Source: Variovorax paradoxus EPS | GTDB lineage: Bacteria > Pseudomonadota > Gammaproteobacteria > Burkholderiales > Burkholderiaceae_C | Assembly: GCF_000184745.1 (NCBI RefSeq) | Contig: NC_014931.1 | Location: 5,270,001-5,334,000, forward strand | Direction: 5' to 3' | Length of the DNA stretch: 64,000 nt | In this document: in pieces, positions 1-9,310 of the stretch | Layout of the letters: every line of letters starts with the position of its first letter | How positions within the stretch are numbered: the stretch's first letter is position 1 | Translations under genes and position numbers: made by a program | Notes under the pieces: generated by a model | The model's database searches: none | What the model saw: the letters and a program-made list of their open reading frames with translations, nothing else | What the model was told of the DNA's origin: nothing

Positions 1-165
1 GAGCGGGGCCTGGTGGTGCGCCGGCTGTCGATCGACGTGCACTTCACCTGCATCCTGGCGCTGCCGGCGGGCAAGGTGCTCTCGGCCACGGCACGCGACT
101 TTCTCTCGCTCATGCGCCTGCAGCTGGCCGAGGACGAGAAGCGCATGCAGCGCTATCTGCGATAG
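1..165 (+). CDS. LysR-family regulator, C-terminal fragment
   Basis: The reading frame is open from the first base and ends at TAG 163-165, giving the last 54 residues of a protein that begins outside the window. The stretch VVRRLSIDVHFTCILAL followed by a hydrophilic helix ending in RYLR looks like the end of a LysR substrate-binding domain: a return beta strand, a conserved small-residue turn, and the final helix containing FLSLMR. The family call rests on this short tail only. LysR proteins are DNA-binding regulators that respond to a small-molecule ligand. The target cannot be read from the window; the next gene is convergent and only 7 bp away. Confidence 0.6.
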   Translation, partial: ERGLVVRRLSIDVHFTCILALPAGKVLSATARDFLSLMRLQLAEDEKRMQRYLR

Positions 166-172
166 GGCCTGT

Positions 173-910
173 TCACTTCCAGCTGAACTCGTGGTTCAGC
201 CCGACCACGAACCCGGTTACGCCCCTCCCGCCCACCGGCCGGCTGCGCGAGGCGCTGATGTCCACGCTGATCAGCGGCGTGAGGCTGAAGCGCCCACCGA
301 TGCGCGAGGTCCAGATGCCCGAGGCGCGACTGCGCTCGGCGATCAGCGACACGGCATCGTCGAGCGCCCACTCGGCGGCCAGGCCACCGCGCGGCGTGCG
401 CACGCCGGTGCCGAGCGCCCAGTCGGCGCCGAGGTTGGCGTGCAATTGCAGGCTGTCGACGGGCCGCCAGGTCACCGGCACCACGAACTGCCCACCCATG
501 CGGCCACCGCGCCGGAGATCGGACACGGTGCCCATCGACACCGCCGCGCTGAGCGGCGCATCTGCGGCTTGGCCCAGGAACGTCCACTTGAGCTGCGGCC
601 CGGCGCTGATCGTGTGAACGCGTTGTACGTCCTGAACCGAGAGGCGGTCGACGTTCAGCCCCAGCTCGACAGGCCCGACGCGGCACGACGGCCCGATGTG
701 AAAACCCGTGACCGGCTCGACCCCGGTGCGGCCCCACCAGGTCTCGTACTGGCACTGGCCCGGATCGAGCGTGCCCGCGTCGTCGACGTCGAAATGCCCC
801 GCGGCCTCGGCGCCCATGCTCACCAGCGCGCAGGAAGCCATCCACAGCCAGCCGGGATGCCAGCAGCGGCTCGTTCGTCGGATTGTTGTTCTCTTGCTGC
901 TGTTCTTCAT
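173..910 (-). CDS. Secreted protein of unknown function, possible beta-barrel
   Basis: A 245-residue product from the ATG at 910; a TTG four codons upstream is the alternative. The N-terminus is strongly basic (KRTTIRRTSR) and is followed by a hydrophobic core (LWMASCALVSMGAEA) with a plausible signal peptidase site after AEA, so export is likely. The mature part alternates hydrophobic and polar residues in short strands (QLHANLGADWALG, GRFSLTPLISVDISASRS) and ends in an aromatic-rich strand, NHEFSWK, a pattern seen in outer-membrane barrels. I do not recognise a named family. It converges on the LysR fragment and lies downstream of the LuxR-type regulator on the same strand after an 83-bp gap. 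Confidence 0.6.
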   Translation of the reverse strand: MKNSSKRTTIRRTSRCWHPGWLWMASCALVSMGAEAAGHFDVDDAGTLDPGQCQYETWWGRTGVEPVTGFHIGPSCRVGPVELGLNVDRLSVQDVQRVHTISAGPQLKWTFLGQAADAPLSAAVSMGTVSDLRRGGRMGGQFVVPVTWRPVDSLQLHANLGADWALGTGVRTPRGGLAAEWALDDAVSLIAERSRASGIWTSRIGGRFSLTPLISVDISASRSRPVGGRGVTGFVVGLNHEFSWK

Positions 911-993
911 CGCGCACCCCAAGGCCCTCGGACCATTCTAGGGAGGCGGAAAGTCGGCGCGGTGACGCACCGCAGCACGGCTGCGAAGCCTTC

Positions 994-2016
994 TCAGATT
1001 TCGAACTGCGGCTGCAGCTCGCGGATGCGCTTGATCGCCACGCCGGCCGCGGCGGTGCGCGTCTCCACACCCAGCTTCACGTACACCCGCTCCAGGTGCT
1101 TCTTGGCCGTGGCCGGGCTGCTGCCGAGGATCTCGCCGATGTCCTTGTTGGTCTTGCCCTTGACCACCCAGTACAGCACCTCGGCCTCGCGTGCGGTGAG
1201 CTTCAGGCTCAGGCTCATCGCCTCGATCACCCCGGTGTCGGACACCTCGCGCATGATGATCATCCACTCGTCGCCGTCGTCGTCCTGCCCGGTCTGCTGG
1301 TGCAGGCGCAGCGTGAGGCTGTTCGCGCCCTGCGCGATCGAAAGCGCCGGCGGCTCGATGCCGCGCTGGCGCGCATCGGGCGTGTGGCGCAGCAGCCATT
1401 CGAGCACCGCGGGCGGCGTCTCGGGGGCACGCGTCTCGCAGTAGCGGTGCAGCAGGTCGCGCGCGAGCGCCGTCTGCCAGATGAGGCGCCCCTCGGGCAG
1501 CCGCACGGTGATGCTCGCGTAGCCGAAGGCATCGAGCGCATTGCGCGCCTGGCCGGCCTGCCGCGCGTCCTGCCGCGCGCGGCGCGCGCCCTGCAGGTGC
1601 ACGTTCATGCGCGCGAGGACTTCCTTGGGCTTGATGGGCTTGGTGACGTAGTCGACGCCGCCGGCTTCGAGCGCGGCCACGAGGTGCTCGGTTTCGGTGA
1701 GGCCGGTCATGAACACGATGGGAATGTGCGCGGTCGCAGCATCGGCCTTGAGCCGGCGCGCCACCTCGAAGCCGTCGATGCCCGGCATCATCGCGTCGAG
1801 CAGCACGATGTCGGGCCGCGCCTGCGCGGCGCGCTGCAGCGCCTGCTCGCCGTTGGTGGCGATGAGCACGGTGTATCCCGATTCGTCCAGCGCGTCGTGC
1901 AGCACCGCGAGGTTGTCGGGCACGTCGTCCACGATGAGCACGAGGTCGGCGTTGACGCCCTCGTCGCGCAAGCTTCGTGCGAGGGGCGATGGTTCGGGAG
2001 GCGGGGTGGTTGTCAT
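994..2016 (-). CDS. LuxR/NarL-type response regulator
   Basis: A 340-residue regulator. Residues about 25-145 form a receiver domain with the phosphoacceptor in IVLLDAMMPGIDG (Asp74), the acidic pair VDD near 30-31 and the lysine in TKPIKP. A middle region of about 120 residues resembles no domain I can name. The C-terminus is a LuxR-type helix-turn-helix: LTAREAEVL, then KGKTNKDIGEILGSS and AKKHLERVYVKLGV. The ATG overlaps the TGA of the upstream hybrid kinase by four bases, so the two are translationally coupled and very likely form a pair. A role in urea or nitrogen control is inference from the urease genes on the far side of the kinase. Confidence 0.88.
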   Translation of the reverse strand: MTTTPPPEPSPLARSLRDEGVNADLVLIVDDVPDNLAVLHDALDESGYTVLIATNGEQALQRAAQARPDIVLLDAMMPGIDGFEVARRLKADAATAHIPIVFMTGLTETEHLVAALEAGGVDYVTKPIKPKEVLARMNVHLQGARRARQDARQAGQARNALDAFGYASITVRLPEGRLIWQTALARDLLHRYCETRAPETPPAVLEWLLRHTPDARQRGIEPPALSIAQGANSLTLRLHQQTGQDDDGDEWMIIMREVSDTGVIEAMSLSLKLTAREAEVLYWVVKGKTNKDIGEILGSSPATAKKHLERVYVKLGVETRTAAAGVAIKRIRELQPQFEI

Positions 2017-5000
2017 GGCGCACTCACTGCTTCGGCCAGCGCCCGGCTCATGGCCTCGAACTGGAACTGGCGCGCCAGCACGCGCTGCGCCTCGGTCCAT
2101 GCCATGCACTCGGGCTGTTCGGTGTCGATGTCGTCGAGCTGGTTCATGATGCCGCGGAAGTAGCCCAGGCTCACCGCTTCGTCGAGTGCGCGCAGGCGCT
2201 CGCGCGAGGGCGGTTGCATCGTCTTCGGCGCGGCCGGCGCGGGCAACGCGGCTGCGGTGTCGGTCCACTTGAGGCCGAGCCGGCGTTCGAGCCAGTCGAG
2301 CAGTTCGGTGTGGCGCACGGGTTTCACGAAGAAGTCTTCGGGCGCGATGCCCACGTCGTTGTCCAGGCCCTTGTCGAACGCATTGGCCGAGACGATGGCC
2401 ACGGCCTCGTCGGTCAGGCCGAGCTTGCGCGCGCGGCGGATCGTTTCCCAACCATCGATGCCGGGCATCGCGAGGTCGACGAACATCGCGTCGGGCCGGT
2501 AGCCGGCGGCGATGAGGTCCAGCGCATCGTGGCCGCTGGCCGCAGTGCGCAGCTCGAAACCCAGCGGCGCGAGCACGTGCTCGAGCAGGTCGCGGTCGGC
2601 CTCTTCGTTGTCGACCACCAGCAGACGTCGGCGCGCACCTTCATAGCCGCGGCGAGCGCGCGCCACAGGCACCGGCCGGCTCGCGCCCACCGCCGTGTCG
2701 TGCACGCGCGGCAAGAAGAGCCGCACGCAGAAAAGCGAGCCCACGCCCGGCGTGCTCTGCACTTTCATCTCGCCGCCCATCAGGTCGGTCAGCATCTTGG
2801 CGATGGTGAGGCCGAGGCCCGCACCCGGCGCCGACGAGGCCGCCGCGTTGCCGCGCGCGAAGGGCTCGAAGATGCGGTCGATGTCCTCGGTCGTCATGCC
2901 CGGCCCGGTGTCCTCGATCTCGATGGCCGCGAACTCACGTGCATACGCCAGGCGCAGCGTGACCTGCCCCGCCGCTGTGAACTTGATCGCGTTGCCCAGC
3001 AGGTTGATGAGGATCTGCCCCACCCGCTTCTCGTCGGCGCGCACCACCTCGGGCAAGGCGCCTCCGGCTTCGAAGCGGAACTGCAGCCCCTTCTCGGCGG
3101 CCTGCAGCTCGAACATGTCGGCCAGCTCCCGCATGGTGTCGGCAAAGCGCATCGGCCGCGCATGCAGCGTGAGCTTGCCGGCCTCGATGTGCGCGATCGC
3201 CAGCGTGCCTTCGATGAGCGACAACAGATGCTCACCGCCGCGCTTGATGACCGCCACCGCCTGCTGGCGATGCGGCGGCACCGAGTGGTCTTCGCCCATC
3301 AGCTGCGCATAGCCGAGGATGCTGTTGAGCGGCGTGCGCAGCTCGTGGCTGATGGCGCTGATGTAGCGGCTCTTGGCCTGGTTGGCCTGGTCGGCGGCGC
3401 GCTGGGCCTGCTCGGCGACGGCCCTCGCCTCTTCGGCCGTTTGCTTGGCAGCCTGCAGGGCGCGGTCGGTTTCGCGGTGCAGCTCGATCTCGCGCAGCAG
3501 CAGGTGGGTCTGGCGGTTCGACTCTTCCTGCGCGACCTTGCGGCTCTGGTGCGCGAGCACCAGCCACCACGCCACGATGCCAGCGATGACCAGGAGCGCC
3601 ATGTACGCCTTGAGAAACCCCGAGCGCAACGCCGACTGCTGCACGCCTGCCCAAACCTCGGACACGCCGGCCTGCGACGCGAGCTCGACCGCACTCTCGG
3701 CCAGCGCCCGCAGCTCCTGCTGATAGAGCACGCCGAACACCACCGCCAGCAGCGGCACGATGATCAGCATCAGCAGCAGGAAGTGCCCCAGGCCGGTGTC
3801 CAAGTAGCGCCAGCTGCGCCGTGGCAGCAGCCAGCGCAATGCGGCCGACCACTGCGACGACAGGCTCGCATGCGGCTTGCACAGGTCGCCGCAGCGCGCA
3901 TCGAGCGTGCAGCACAGCGAGCAGATCGCGCCCTGGTAGGCCGGGCAATGCGCCATGTCCGGCCCTTCGTACTCGCGCTCGCAGATCACGCAGTGCTGCA
4001 CCTTTAGGCGCTGGTAGTTGCCGCTTTCGTCCGATTCGACCTTCGCCCAGCGCACCGCGCGGCCACCCGCTGCCGGGGTGAACGGCACGGCGCCCGTCGC
4101 ATCGGAGGCCCGCGCCAGGTAGTACTTGCCGCCGGTCGCCCACGCCAGCAGCGGCGAGGCGATGAGCGCGGTGCCCAGCGCGATCAGCGCCGAGAACGCT
4201 TGCGCCAGCGGCCCGAACACGCCCAGGTGCGCGGTGATCGACAGCACCGAAGCCAGCGCCATCGCGCCCACGCCCACCGGGTTGATGTCCCACAGGTGCG
4301 CGCGCTTGAACTCGATGCCCGGCGGCGAGAGCCCCAGCGGCTTGTTGATGACCAGGTCGGCCACCACCGACATCATCCAGGCGATGGCGATGTTGGCGAA
4401 GAGGCCGAGCACATCGCCCAGCGCCTCGAACACGTTCATCTCCATCAGCATGAAGGCGATGAGCGCGTTGAACACCACCCACACCACCCGCCCCGGATGG
4501 CTGTGCGCCACGCGTGAGAAGAAATTGCTCCAGGCCAGCGACCCCGCATAGGCGTTGGTCACGTTGATCTTGAGCTGCGAGATCACCACGAACAGCGCCG
4601 TCGCGGCCACTGCCCAGCCGTAGTTCGGAAACACGTACTCGTAGGCCGCGAGGTACATCTGGTTCGGATCGACCGCGCGCTCCACCGGCACCATGTGCGT
4701 GATGGCCAGGTAGGCCAGCAGCGCCCCGCCCAGCATCTTGAACACGCCCAGCACCACCCAGCCCGGGCCGCCGGCCAGCACGCCCGCCCACCAGAGCCGC
4801 CCGGTGGTGGCGGTGCGCGCGGGCATGAAACGCAGGTAGTCGGCCTGCTCACCCATCTGGGTGATGAGCGCGATGCCGACCGTCAGGGCCGCGCCAAACA
4901 GGTGCAGATCGAAGCCCTTGGTGCCGGTCTTGACCCCGTTGTAGTGCACGATGCCAGCGAACGCACCAGGATCGCGCACGAGCACGAACACAAAAGGCAC

Positions 5001-5618
5001 CACCAGCATCAGCAGCCAGAGCGGCTGCGTCCAAAGCTGCAGCCGGCTGATGGCCGAAACGCCATGCGTGACCAGTGGAATGACCACCAGCGCGCACACC
5101 AGATACCCCCAGACCGGCGGAATGCCCAGCGCCAGCTCCAGCGCATAGGCCATCACGGCCGCTTCGAGCGCGAAAAAAATGAAGGTGAAGCTCGCGTAGA
5201 TCAGCGAGGTGAGCGTCGAGCCGATGTAGCCGAAACCGGCGCCGCGGGTGAGCAGGTCCATGTCGACGCCGTAGCGCGCCGCGTACACGCTGATCGGCAG
5301 CCCCGCCAGGAAAATGATGAGCCCGGTGACCAGGATCGCCCAGAAGGCATTGGCAAAGCCGTACTTCACCAGCAGCGTGGCGCCCACCGCCTCGAGGATC
5401 AGGAACGACGCCGCCCCGAAAGCCGTGTTGGCCACCCGCCATTCGGACCACTTGCGAAAGCGCTGCGGCGTGTAGCGCAGCGCATAGTCTTCGAGCGTTT
5501 CGCTCGCGACCCAGCTGTTGTAGTCGCGCCGGACCTTGACGATGCGCTGGGGGGCGTCATCGGGGGTGGTTGGCGTATCGGCAGCGTTCACACCGTTTCG
5601 GTGCATCTTTCGTGCCAT
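2013..5618 (-). CDS. NCS1 permease - hybrid histidine kinase - receiver fusion
   Basis: A 1201-residue protein read from ATG 5618; ATG 5606 is equally possible, and longer versions would run into ureA. Residues about 55-525 match the NCS1 cytosine/purine permease fold, with a dozen hydrophobic segments and motifs such as WRVANTAFGAASF. Residues about 541-579 hold a cysteine cluster. Two further membrane segments follow (about 609-686), then a coiled coil, HisKA with SHELRTPLNS (His758), HATPase with NLLGNAIKF and GAGLGLTI, and a receiver domain with FVDLAMPGIDG (Asp1048). The C-terminal 80 residues contain no histidine, so they are not an HPt domain. The layout recalls CbrA, where an SLC5 transporter is fused to a kinase. 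It probably senses or carries a nitrogenous solute; its neighbour urease suggests urea or a purine product. Confidence 0.88.
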   Translation of the reverse strand: MARKMHRNGVNAADTPTTPDDAPQRIVKVRRDYNSWVASETLEDYALRYTPQRFRKWSEWRVANTAFGAASFLILEAVGATLLVKYGFANAFWAILVTGLIIFLAGLPISVYAARYGVDMDLLTRGAGFGYIGSTLTSLIYASFTFIFFALEAAVMAYALELALGIPPVWGYLVCALVVIPLVTHGVSAISRLQLWTQPLWLLMLVVPFVFVLVRDPGAFAGIVHYNGVKTGTKGFDLHLFGAALTVGIALITQMGEQADYLRFMPARTATTGRLWWAGVLAGGPGWVVLGVFKMLGGALLAYLAITHMVPVERAVDPNQMYLAAYEYVFPNYGWAVAATALFVVISQLKINVTNAYAGSLAWSNFFSRVAHSHPGRVVWVVFNALIAFMLMEMNVFEALGDVLGLFANIAIAWMMSVVADLVINKPLGLSPPGIEFKRAHLWDINPVGVGAMALASVLSITAHLGVFGPLAQAFSALIALGTALIASPLLAWATGGKYYLARASDATGAVPFTPAAGGRAVRWAKVESDESGNYQRLKVQHCVICEREYEGPDMAHCPAYQGAICSLCCTLDARCGDLCKPHASLSSQWSAALRWLLPRRSWRYLDTGLGHFLLLMLIIVPLLAVVFGVLYQQELRALAESAVELASQAGVSEVWAGVQQSALRSGFLKAYMALLVIAGIVAWWLVLAHQSRKVAQEESNRQTHLLLREIELHRETDRALQAAKQTAEEARAVAEQAQRAADQANQAKSRYISAISHELRTPLNSILGYAQLMGEDHSVPPHRQQAVAVIKRGGEHLLSLIEGTLAIAHIEAGKLTLHARPMRFADTMRELADMFELQAAEKGLQFRFEAGGALPEVVRADEKRVGQILINLLGNAIKFTAAGQVTLRLAYAREFAAIEIEDTGPGMTTEDIDRIFEPFARGNAAASSAPGAGLGLTIAKMLTDLMGGEMKVQSTPGVGSLFCVRLFLPRVHDTAVGASRPVPVARARRGYEGARRRLLVVDNEEADRDLLEHVLAPLGFELRTAASGHDALDLIAAGYRPDAMFVDLAMPGIDGWETIRRARKLGLTDEAVAIVSANAFDKGLDNDVGIAPEDFFVKPVRHTELLDWLERRLGLKWTDTAAALPAPAAPKTMQPPSRERLRALDEAVSLGYFRGIMNQLDDIDTEQPECMAWTEAQRVLARQFQFEAMSRALAEAVSAP

Positions 5619-5650
5619 CCGTACGACGTTTGGCGAACAGGGCACGACTG

Positions 5651-5677
5651 TTGCAAAGAAGAAGGCTTGCCCATAAT
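5651..5677 (+). promoter_or_regulatory. Candidate ureA promoter
   Basis: TTGCAA (5651-5656) and CATAAT (5672-5677) lie 15 bp apart in the 94-bp gap between the divergent kinase and ureA starts. The match to a sigma-70 promoter is moderate and the spacing is short, so this is only a candidate. No clear Shine-Dalgarno sequence precedes the ureA ATG. The same gap must also hold the kinase promoter. Confidence 0.3.
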
Positions 5678-5712
5678 GGCCGACCCTTCCCCAGCCACCC
5701 GATGCCGCTCCC

Positions 5713-6015
5713 ATGGAACTGACCCCGCGCGAAAAAGACAAGCTGCTGATCTTCACCGCGGCGCTGCTCGCCGAACGCCGCAAGGCCCGCGGCCTGAAGC
5801 TCAACTACCCTGAAGCCATCGCGCTGATTTCCGCCGCCGTGATGGAAGGCGCCCGCGACGGCAAGAGCGTCGCCGAACTCATGAGCGACGGGCGCTCGGT
5901 GCTGACCCGCGCCGACGTCATGGACGGCATCGCCGAGATGATCCCGGACATCCAGGTCGAAGCCACCTTTCCGGACGGGACCAAGCTGGTCACCGTCCAC
6001 CAGCCCATCGTCTGA
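5713..6015 (+). CDS. ureA: Urease subunit gamma
   Basis: A 100-residue protein, the usual length for UreA. It starts [14 protein letters not shown] and carries the family signatures [12 protein letters not shown] and LVTVHQPI. Urease is a cytoplasmic nickel enzyme that splits urea into ammonia and carbamate; UreA forms the trimer core with UreB and UreC. It is the first gene of the rightward urease run and is followed after 23 bp by the HupE/UreJ membrane protein. No ureD lies upstream, where many beta-proteobacterial clusters place it; the position is occupied by the divergent kinase gene. Confidence 0.97.
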   Translation: MELTPREKDKLLIFTAALLAERRKARGLKLNYPEAIALISAAVMEGARDGKSVAELMSDGRSVLTRADVMDGIAEMIPDIQVEATFPDGTKLVTVHQPIV

Positions 6016-6038
6016 CCCGACCGCAAAAAAGAACCGTC

Positions 6039-6638
6039 ATGCGCCAAACCACTTCCAAGACCCTCGCCCTGCTCGCCCTCCTCTTGCCGCTCGCGGCCAG
6101 CGCCCACACAGGCGTCGATGGCGGCCTGCATCACGGCTTCACCACCGGCTTCCTGCACCCGCTGACCGGCGCCGATCACCTGGCCGCCATGGTCGCGGTC
6201 GGTTTCTGGAGCGCACTGGCCGCGCGCCGCGCCTGGCCCGACCTGCTGTGGGCGCCGCTGGCGTTCGCCGGCATGCTGCTGGTGGGCGCGCTGATGGGCC
6301 TCGCCGGCGTTCAACTGCCAGCCGTCGAACCGATGATCGCGGCCTCGCTGCTGGTGCTGGGCCTGCTGGTGGTCACGCGCACTCACCTGCCGGCGGCTGT
6401 TGCGATGGCGGTGGTCGGCGTGTTCGCCGTCTTCCACGGCGTGGCCCACGGTTACGAGCTCGCAAGCGAGCAAGGCGCCGCACTCACGCTGGCCGGCATG
6501 GTCAGCGCGACCGTGCTGCTGCACCTCGCCGGCATCGCGTTCGGCTGGGCCTTGCGCCACGCCAACGCCTGGTTGCCCCGCGTAGCGGGCGCCGCCGTGG
6601 TGGTGCTGGGTGCAACGCTTTTGGCGCAAGCCGTCTGA
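6039..6638 (+). CDS. ureJ: HupE/UreJ-type membrane protein, likely nickel uptake
   Basis: A 199-residue membrane protein with a cleavable-looking signal (ending ASA-HTG) and about six hydrophobic helices. The signature [21 protein letters not shown], split here as [11 protein letters not shown] and GADHLAAM, is that of the HupE/UreJ family, whose histidines are thought to bind Ni2+ during transport across the membrane. A second conserved stretch, AVFHGVAHG, is present. It sits between ureA and ureB, as in other Burkholderiales clusters, and its stop is 5 bp before the ureB ATG. Nickel transport is family knowledge, not shown by the sequence. Confidence 0.92.
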   Translation: MRQTTSKTLALLALLLPLAASAHTGVDGGLHHGFTTGFLHPLTGADHLAAMVAVGFWSALAARRAWPDLLWAPLAFAGMLLVGALMGLAGVQLPAVEPMIAASLLVLGLLVVTRTHLPAAVAMAVVGVFAVFHGVAHGYELASEQGAALTLAGMVSATVLLHLAGIAFGWALRHANAWLPRVAGAAVVVLGATLLAQAV

Positions 6639-6643
6639 TCGCA

Positions 6644-6949
6644 ATGACCCCCGGCGAACTCCTCACCGACAACGGCGACCACACGCTCAACCCCGGCCGC
6701 CGCACCCTCACCCTGGTGGTGCAGAACACCGCCGACCGGCCGATCCAGGTCGGCTCGCACTATCACTTCGCCGAGACCAACGGCGCCCTCGGTTTCGACC
6801 GCGAAGCCGCGCGCGGCATGCGCCTGAACATCGCCTCGGGCGCCGCGGTGCGCTTCGAGCCGGGGCAGCAGCGCACGGTCGAACTCGTCGATTACTCGGG
6901 CGATCGCATCGTCTACGGCTTTCGCGGCCTGGTTCAAGGAAAGCTCTAA
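6644..6949 (+). CDS. ureB: Urease subunit beta
   Basis: A 101-residue protein starting MTPGELL and containing the family motifs [17 protein letters not shown] and [11 protein letters not shown], with the end FRGLVQGKL. Length and sequence are standard for a stand-alone bacterial UreB. The start at 6644 is chosen because it fits the family N-terminus and leaves a 5-bp gap after ureJ. A Shine-Dalgarno-like AAGGA for the next gene lies inside its last codons. UreB packs on the outside of the UreC active-site subunit and stabilises the trimer. Confidence 0.96.
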   Translation: MTPGELLTDNGDHTLNPGRRTLTLVVQNTADRPIQVGSHYHFAETNGALGFDREAARGMRLNIASGAAVRFEPGQQRTVELVDYSGDRIVYGFRGLVQGKL

Positions 6950-6952
6950 AAC

Positions 6953-8671
6953 ATGGCCACCATCGGGCGACGCGCCTATGCAGAAATCTTCGGCCCCACC
7001 GTGGGCGACCGGGTCCGCCTTGCAGACACCGAGCTGCTGATCGAAGTCGAGGCCGACTACACGCTGCGTGCCGGCGGCTACGGCGAAGAAGTGAAGTTCG
7101 GCGGCGGCAAGACGATTCGCGACGGCATGGCGCAATCGCAGCGCACCCGCGCGCAAGGCGCCGTCGACACCGTGCTCACCAACGCGCTCATCCTCGACCA
7201 CTGGGGCATCGTGAAAGCCGACATCGGGCTCAAGGACGGCCGCATCGCCGCCATCGGCAAGGCCGGCAACCCCGACGTGCAACCGGGCGTGGACATCGTC
7301 ATCGGCCCGGGCACCGAAATCATCAGTTGCGAAGGCAACATCGTCACCGCGGGCGGCATCGACAGCCACATCCACTTCATCTGCCCGCAGCAGATCGAAG
7401 AGGCGCTGTCTTCCGGCGTGACGACGATGCTCGGTGGCGGCACCGGCCCCGCCACCGGCACCTTCGCGACCACCGCCACGCCCGGCCCCTGGCACATCGA
7501 GCGCATGCTGCAGGCGGCCGATGCGTTCCCGATGAACCTGGGCTTCCTCGGCAAGGGCAATGCGAGCCTGCCGGATGCGCTGCACGAGCAGATCGAGGCC
7601 GGCGTCATCGGCCTGAAGCTGCACGAGGACTGGGGCACCACGCCCGCGGCCATCAGCAATTGCCTCGATGTGGCCGACGCCACCGACACGCAGGTGGCGA
7701 TCCACAGCGACACGCTCAACGAATCGGGCTTTGTCGAGAACACCATCGCCGCCGTGGGTGGCCGCGCGATCTGCGCGTTCCACACCGAAGGCGCGGGTGG
7801 CGGCCATGCACCGGACATCCTGCGCGTGGTGGGCGAGGCGAACTTCCTGCCGTCGTCCACCAACCCCACGATGCCCTACACCGTGAACACGCTCGACGAG
7901 CACGTCGACATGCTCATGGTGTGCCACCACCTCGATGCAGGAATCGCCGAAGACCTGGCCTTCGCCGAGTCGCGCATCCGCAAGGAAACCATCGCCGCCG
8001 AAGACGTGCTGCACGACCTCGGCGCAATCAGCATGTTCAGCTCCGACAGCCAGGCCATGGGCCGCGTCGGCGAGGTGATCATCCGCACCTGGCAGACCGC
8101 GCACAAGATGAAGGTGCAGCGCGGCACGCTCCCCGAAGACAGCGAACGCAACGACAACTTCCGCGCGAAGCGCTACGTCGCCAAGTACACGATCAACCCG
8201 GCGATCGCGCACGGCATCGCGCACGAGGTGGGCTCGCTGGAAGTCGGCAAGTGGGCCGACATCGTGATCTGGAAGCCCGCCTTCTTCGGCGTGAAGCCCT
8301 TCACCATCCTGAAGGGCGGCACGATTGCGATGGCCGCGATGGGCGACCCGAGCGCGTCGATCCCGACGCCGCAGCCGGTGCACTTTCGCCCGATGTTCGG
8401 CGCGTACGGCGGCTCGCTCGCGAAGAGCTCGCTCACCTTCGTCTCGCAGGCCGGGCTCGCCTCGGGCATCAAGGAGCGCTACGGTTTAGCCAAGCACCTC
8501 TGCGCGGTGAAGAACATCCGCAACGTGCGCAAAGGCGACCTGATCCACAACGGCTATACGCCGAAGATGGAAATCGATGCGCAGACCTACGCGGTGCGCG
8601 CCGACGGGCATCTGCTGACCTGCGAGCCGGCGAAGCTGCTGCCGATGGCGCAGCGGTATTTCCTGTTCTAG
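6953..8671 (+). CDS. ureC: Urease subunit alpha, catalytic
   Basis: A 572-residue amidohydrolase with a full set of urease active-site motifs: GGIDSHIHF (nickel-binding histidines), GLKLHEDWG (the lysine that is carbamylated to bridge the two nickel ions), [10 protein letters not shown], and the mobile-flap region [10 protein letters not shown]. The end [12 protein letters not shown] is typical. It follows ureB by 3 bp and is clearly co-transcribed. The accessory genes ureE, ureF and ureG continue after an interruption of about 690 bp that holds a toxin-antitoxin pair on the other strand, so transcription must pass through that insert or restart after it. Confidence 0.98.
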   Translation: MATIGRRAYAEIFGPTVGDRVRLADTELLIEVEADYTLRAGGYGEEVKFGGGKTIRDGMAQSQRTRAQGAVDTVLTNALILDHWGIVKADIGLKDGRIAAIGKAGNPDVQPGVDIVIGPGTEIISCEGNIVTAGGIDSHIHFICPQQIEEALSSGVTTMLGGGTGPATGTFATTATPGPWHIERMLQAADAFPMNLGFLGKGNASLPDALHEQIEAGVIGLKLHEDWGTTPAAISNCLDVADATDTQVAIHSDTLNESGFVENTIAAVGGRAICAFHTEGAGGGHAPDILRVVGEANFLPSSTNPTMPYTVNTLDEHVDMLMVCHHLDAGIAEDLAFAESRIRKETIAAEDVLHDLGAISMFSSDSQAMGRVGEVIIRTWQTAHKMKVQRGTLPEDSERNDNFRAKRYVAKYTINPAIAHGIAHEVGSLEVGKWADIVIWKPAFFGVKPFTILKGGTIAMAAMGDPSASIPTPQPVHFRPMFGAYGGSLAKSSLTFVSQAGLASGIKERYGLAKHLCAVKNIRNVRKGDLIHNGYTPKMEIDAQTYAVRADGHLLTCEPAKLLPMAQRYFLF

Positions 8672-8683
8672 ATGCTGCGGGCC

Positions 8684-9076
8684 TCAGGGCGAGCGAGGTG
8701 CCATGTGGCCTCGGATCCAATTGGCGAAGCTGCTCTCGTTCATGGCGCTGGCGGCGACGTCGAGCATCACCAGCGTAGCCTCGGCCTGCGTCGCCACCAG
8801 TCGCTGGCCGTTCAGGGCAAGGAACAGACCAACGGACAGGAATGCCGCGCGCTTGTTGCCGTCGATGAACGGATGGTTCTTGGCCAGTCCCACGCCGTAA
8901 GCGGCCGCGAGGTCTGCCGCGTCGGGCGACTCGTAGCTCACGAGGTTGAGCGGACGCGCAAGCGCGGACAGCAGCATCGTTTCGTCGCGCAGGCCGGAAG
9001 CTCCACCATGCTCGGCGAGGCTTTCGTCATGCAACAGGATCAAGGTGCGCCTGTCGATCCAGCGCCAAGTGCTCAT
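8684..9076 (-). CDS. doc: Doc-type toxin (Fic fold)
   Basis: A 130-residue protein with the Doc/Fic core HPFIDGNKRAAF, matching HxFx(D/A)GNKR at about residues 68-79. Doc toxins of the Phd-Doc type phosphorylate elongation factor Tu, whereas most Fic proteins AMPylate their targets; the short Doc-like form and the Lys in GNK favour Doc. The N-terminal LILLHDESLAEHGGASGLRD is also the standard Doc start. Its ATG overlaps the end of the antitoxin gene by four bases. Its stop lies 12 bp from the ureC stop, tail to tail. The partner is an AbrB-type protein rather than Phd, a combination known for other Doc loci. Confidence 0.9.
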   Translation of the reverse strand: MSTWRWIDRRTLILLHDESLAEHGGASGLRDETMLLSALARPLNLVSYESPDAADLAAAYGVGLAKNHPFIDGNKRAAFLSVGLFLALNGQRLVATQAEATLVMLDVAASAMNESSFANWIRGHMAPRSP

Positions 9077-9297
9077 TTGGCGAGCTGGTGGAAGGTGTCG
9101 CGGAATTCGCGCATGAATTCGCGGCCAAGCTTCAGTTGTTCTTCGATCTCGGGGTCGTATGGCGTCAGGGTAACGCCGTTGGCGGCCTCGGTCAGGAACA
9201 GCGTGTCGCCCTTTTCTACCTTGAGCCGCGCCAGCACTTCCTTGGGAAGAATCACACCGACGGAGTTGCCGATCTGGGTCAATTTGAGTGCCGACAT
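9073..9297 (-). CDS. AbrB/MazE-type antitoxin
   Basis: A 74-residue protein. Residues about 3-45 form a SpoVT/AbrB swapped-hairpin DNA-binding domain (KLTQIGNSVGVILPKEVLARL, EKGDTLFL), and the acidic C-terminal tail (DPEIEEQLKLGREFMREF) is the likely toxin-neutralising part. A Shine-Dalgarno GGAGG lies a few bases before the ATG. Such antitoxins usually repress their own promoter together with the toxin; a TATAAC/GTTATA dyad sits just upstream. The gene ends within the toxin start, the standard order antitoxin then toxin. Confidence 0.9.
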   Translation of the reverse strand: MSALKLTQIGNSVGVILPKEVLARLKVEKGDTLFLTEAANGVTLTPYDPEIEEQLKLGREFMREFRDTFHQLAK

Positions 9298-9310
9298 GAA
9301 GGCCTCCGAA

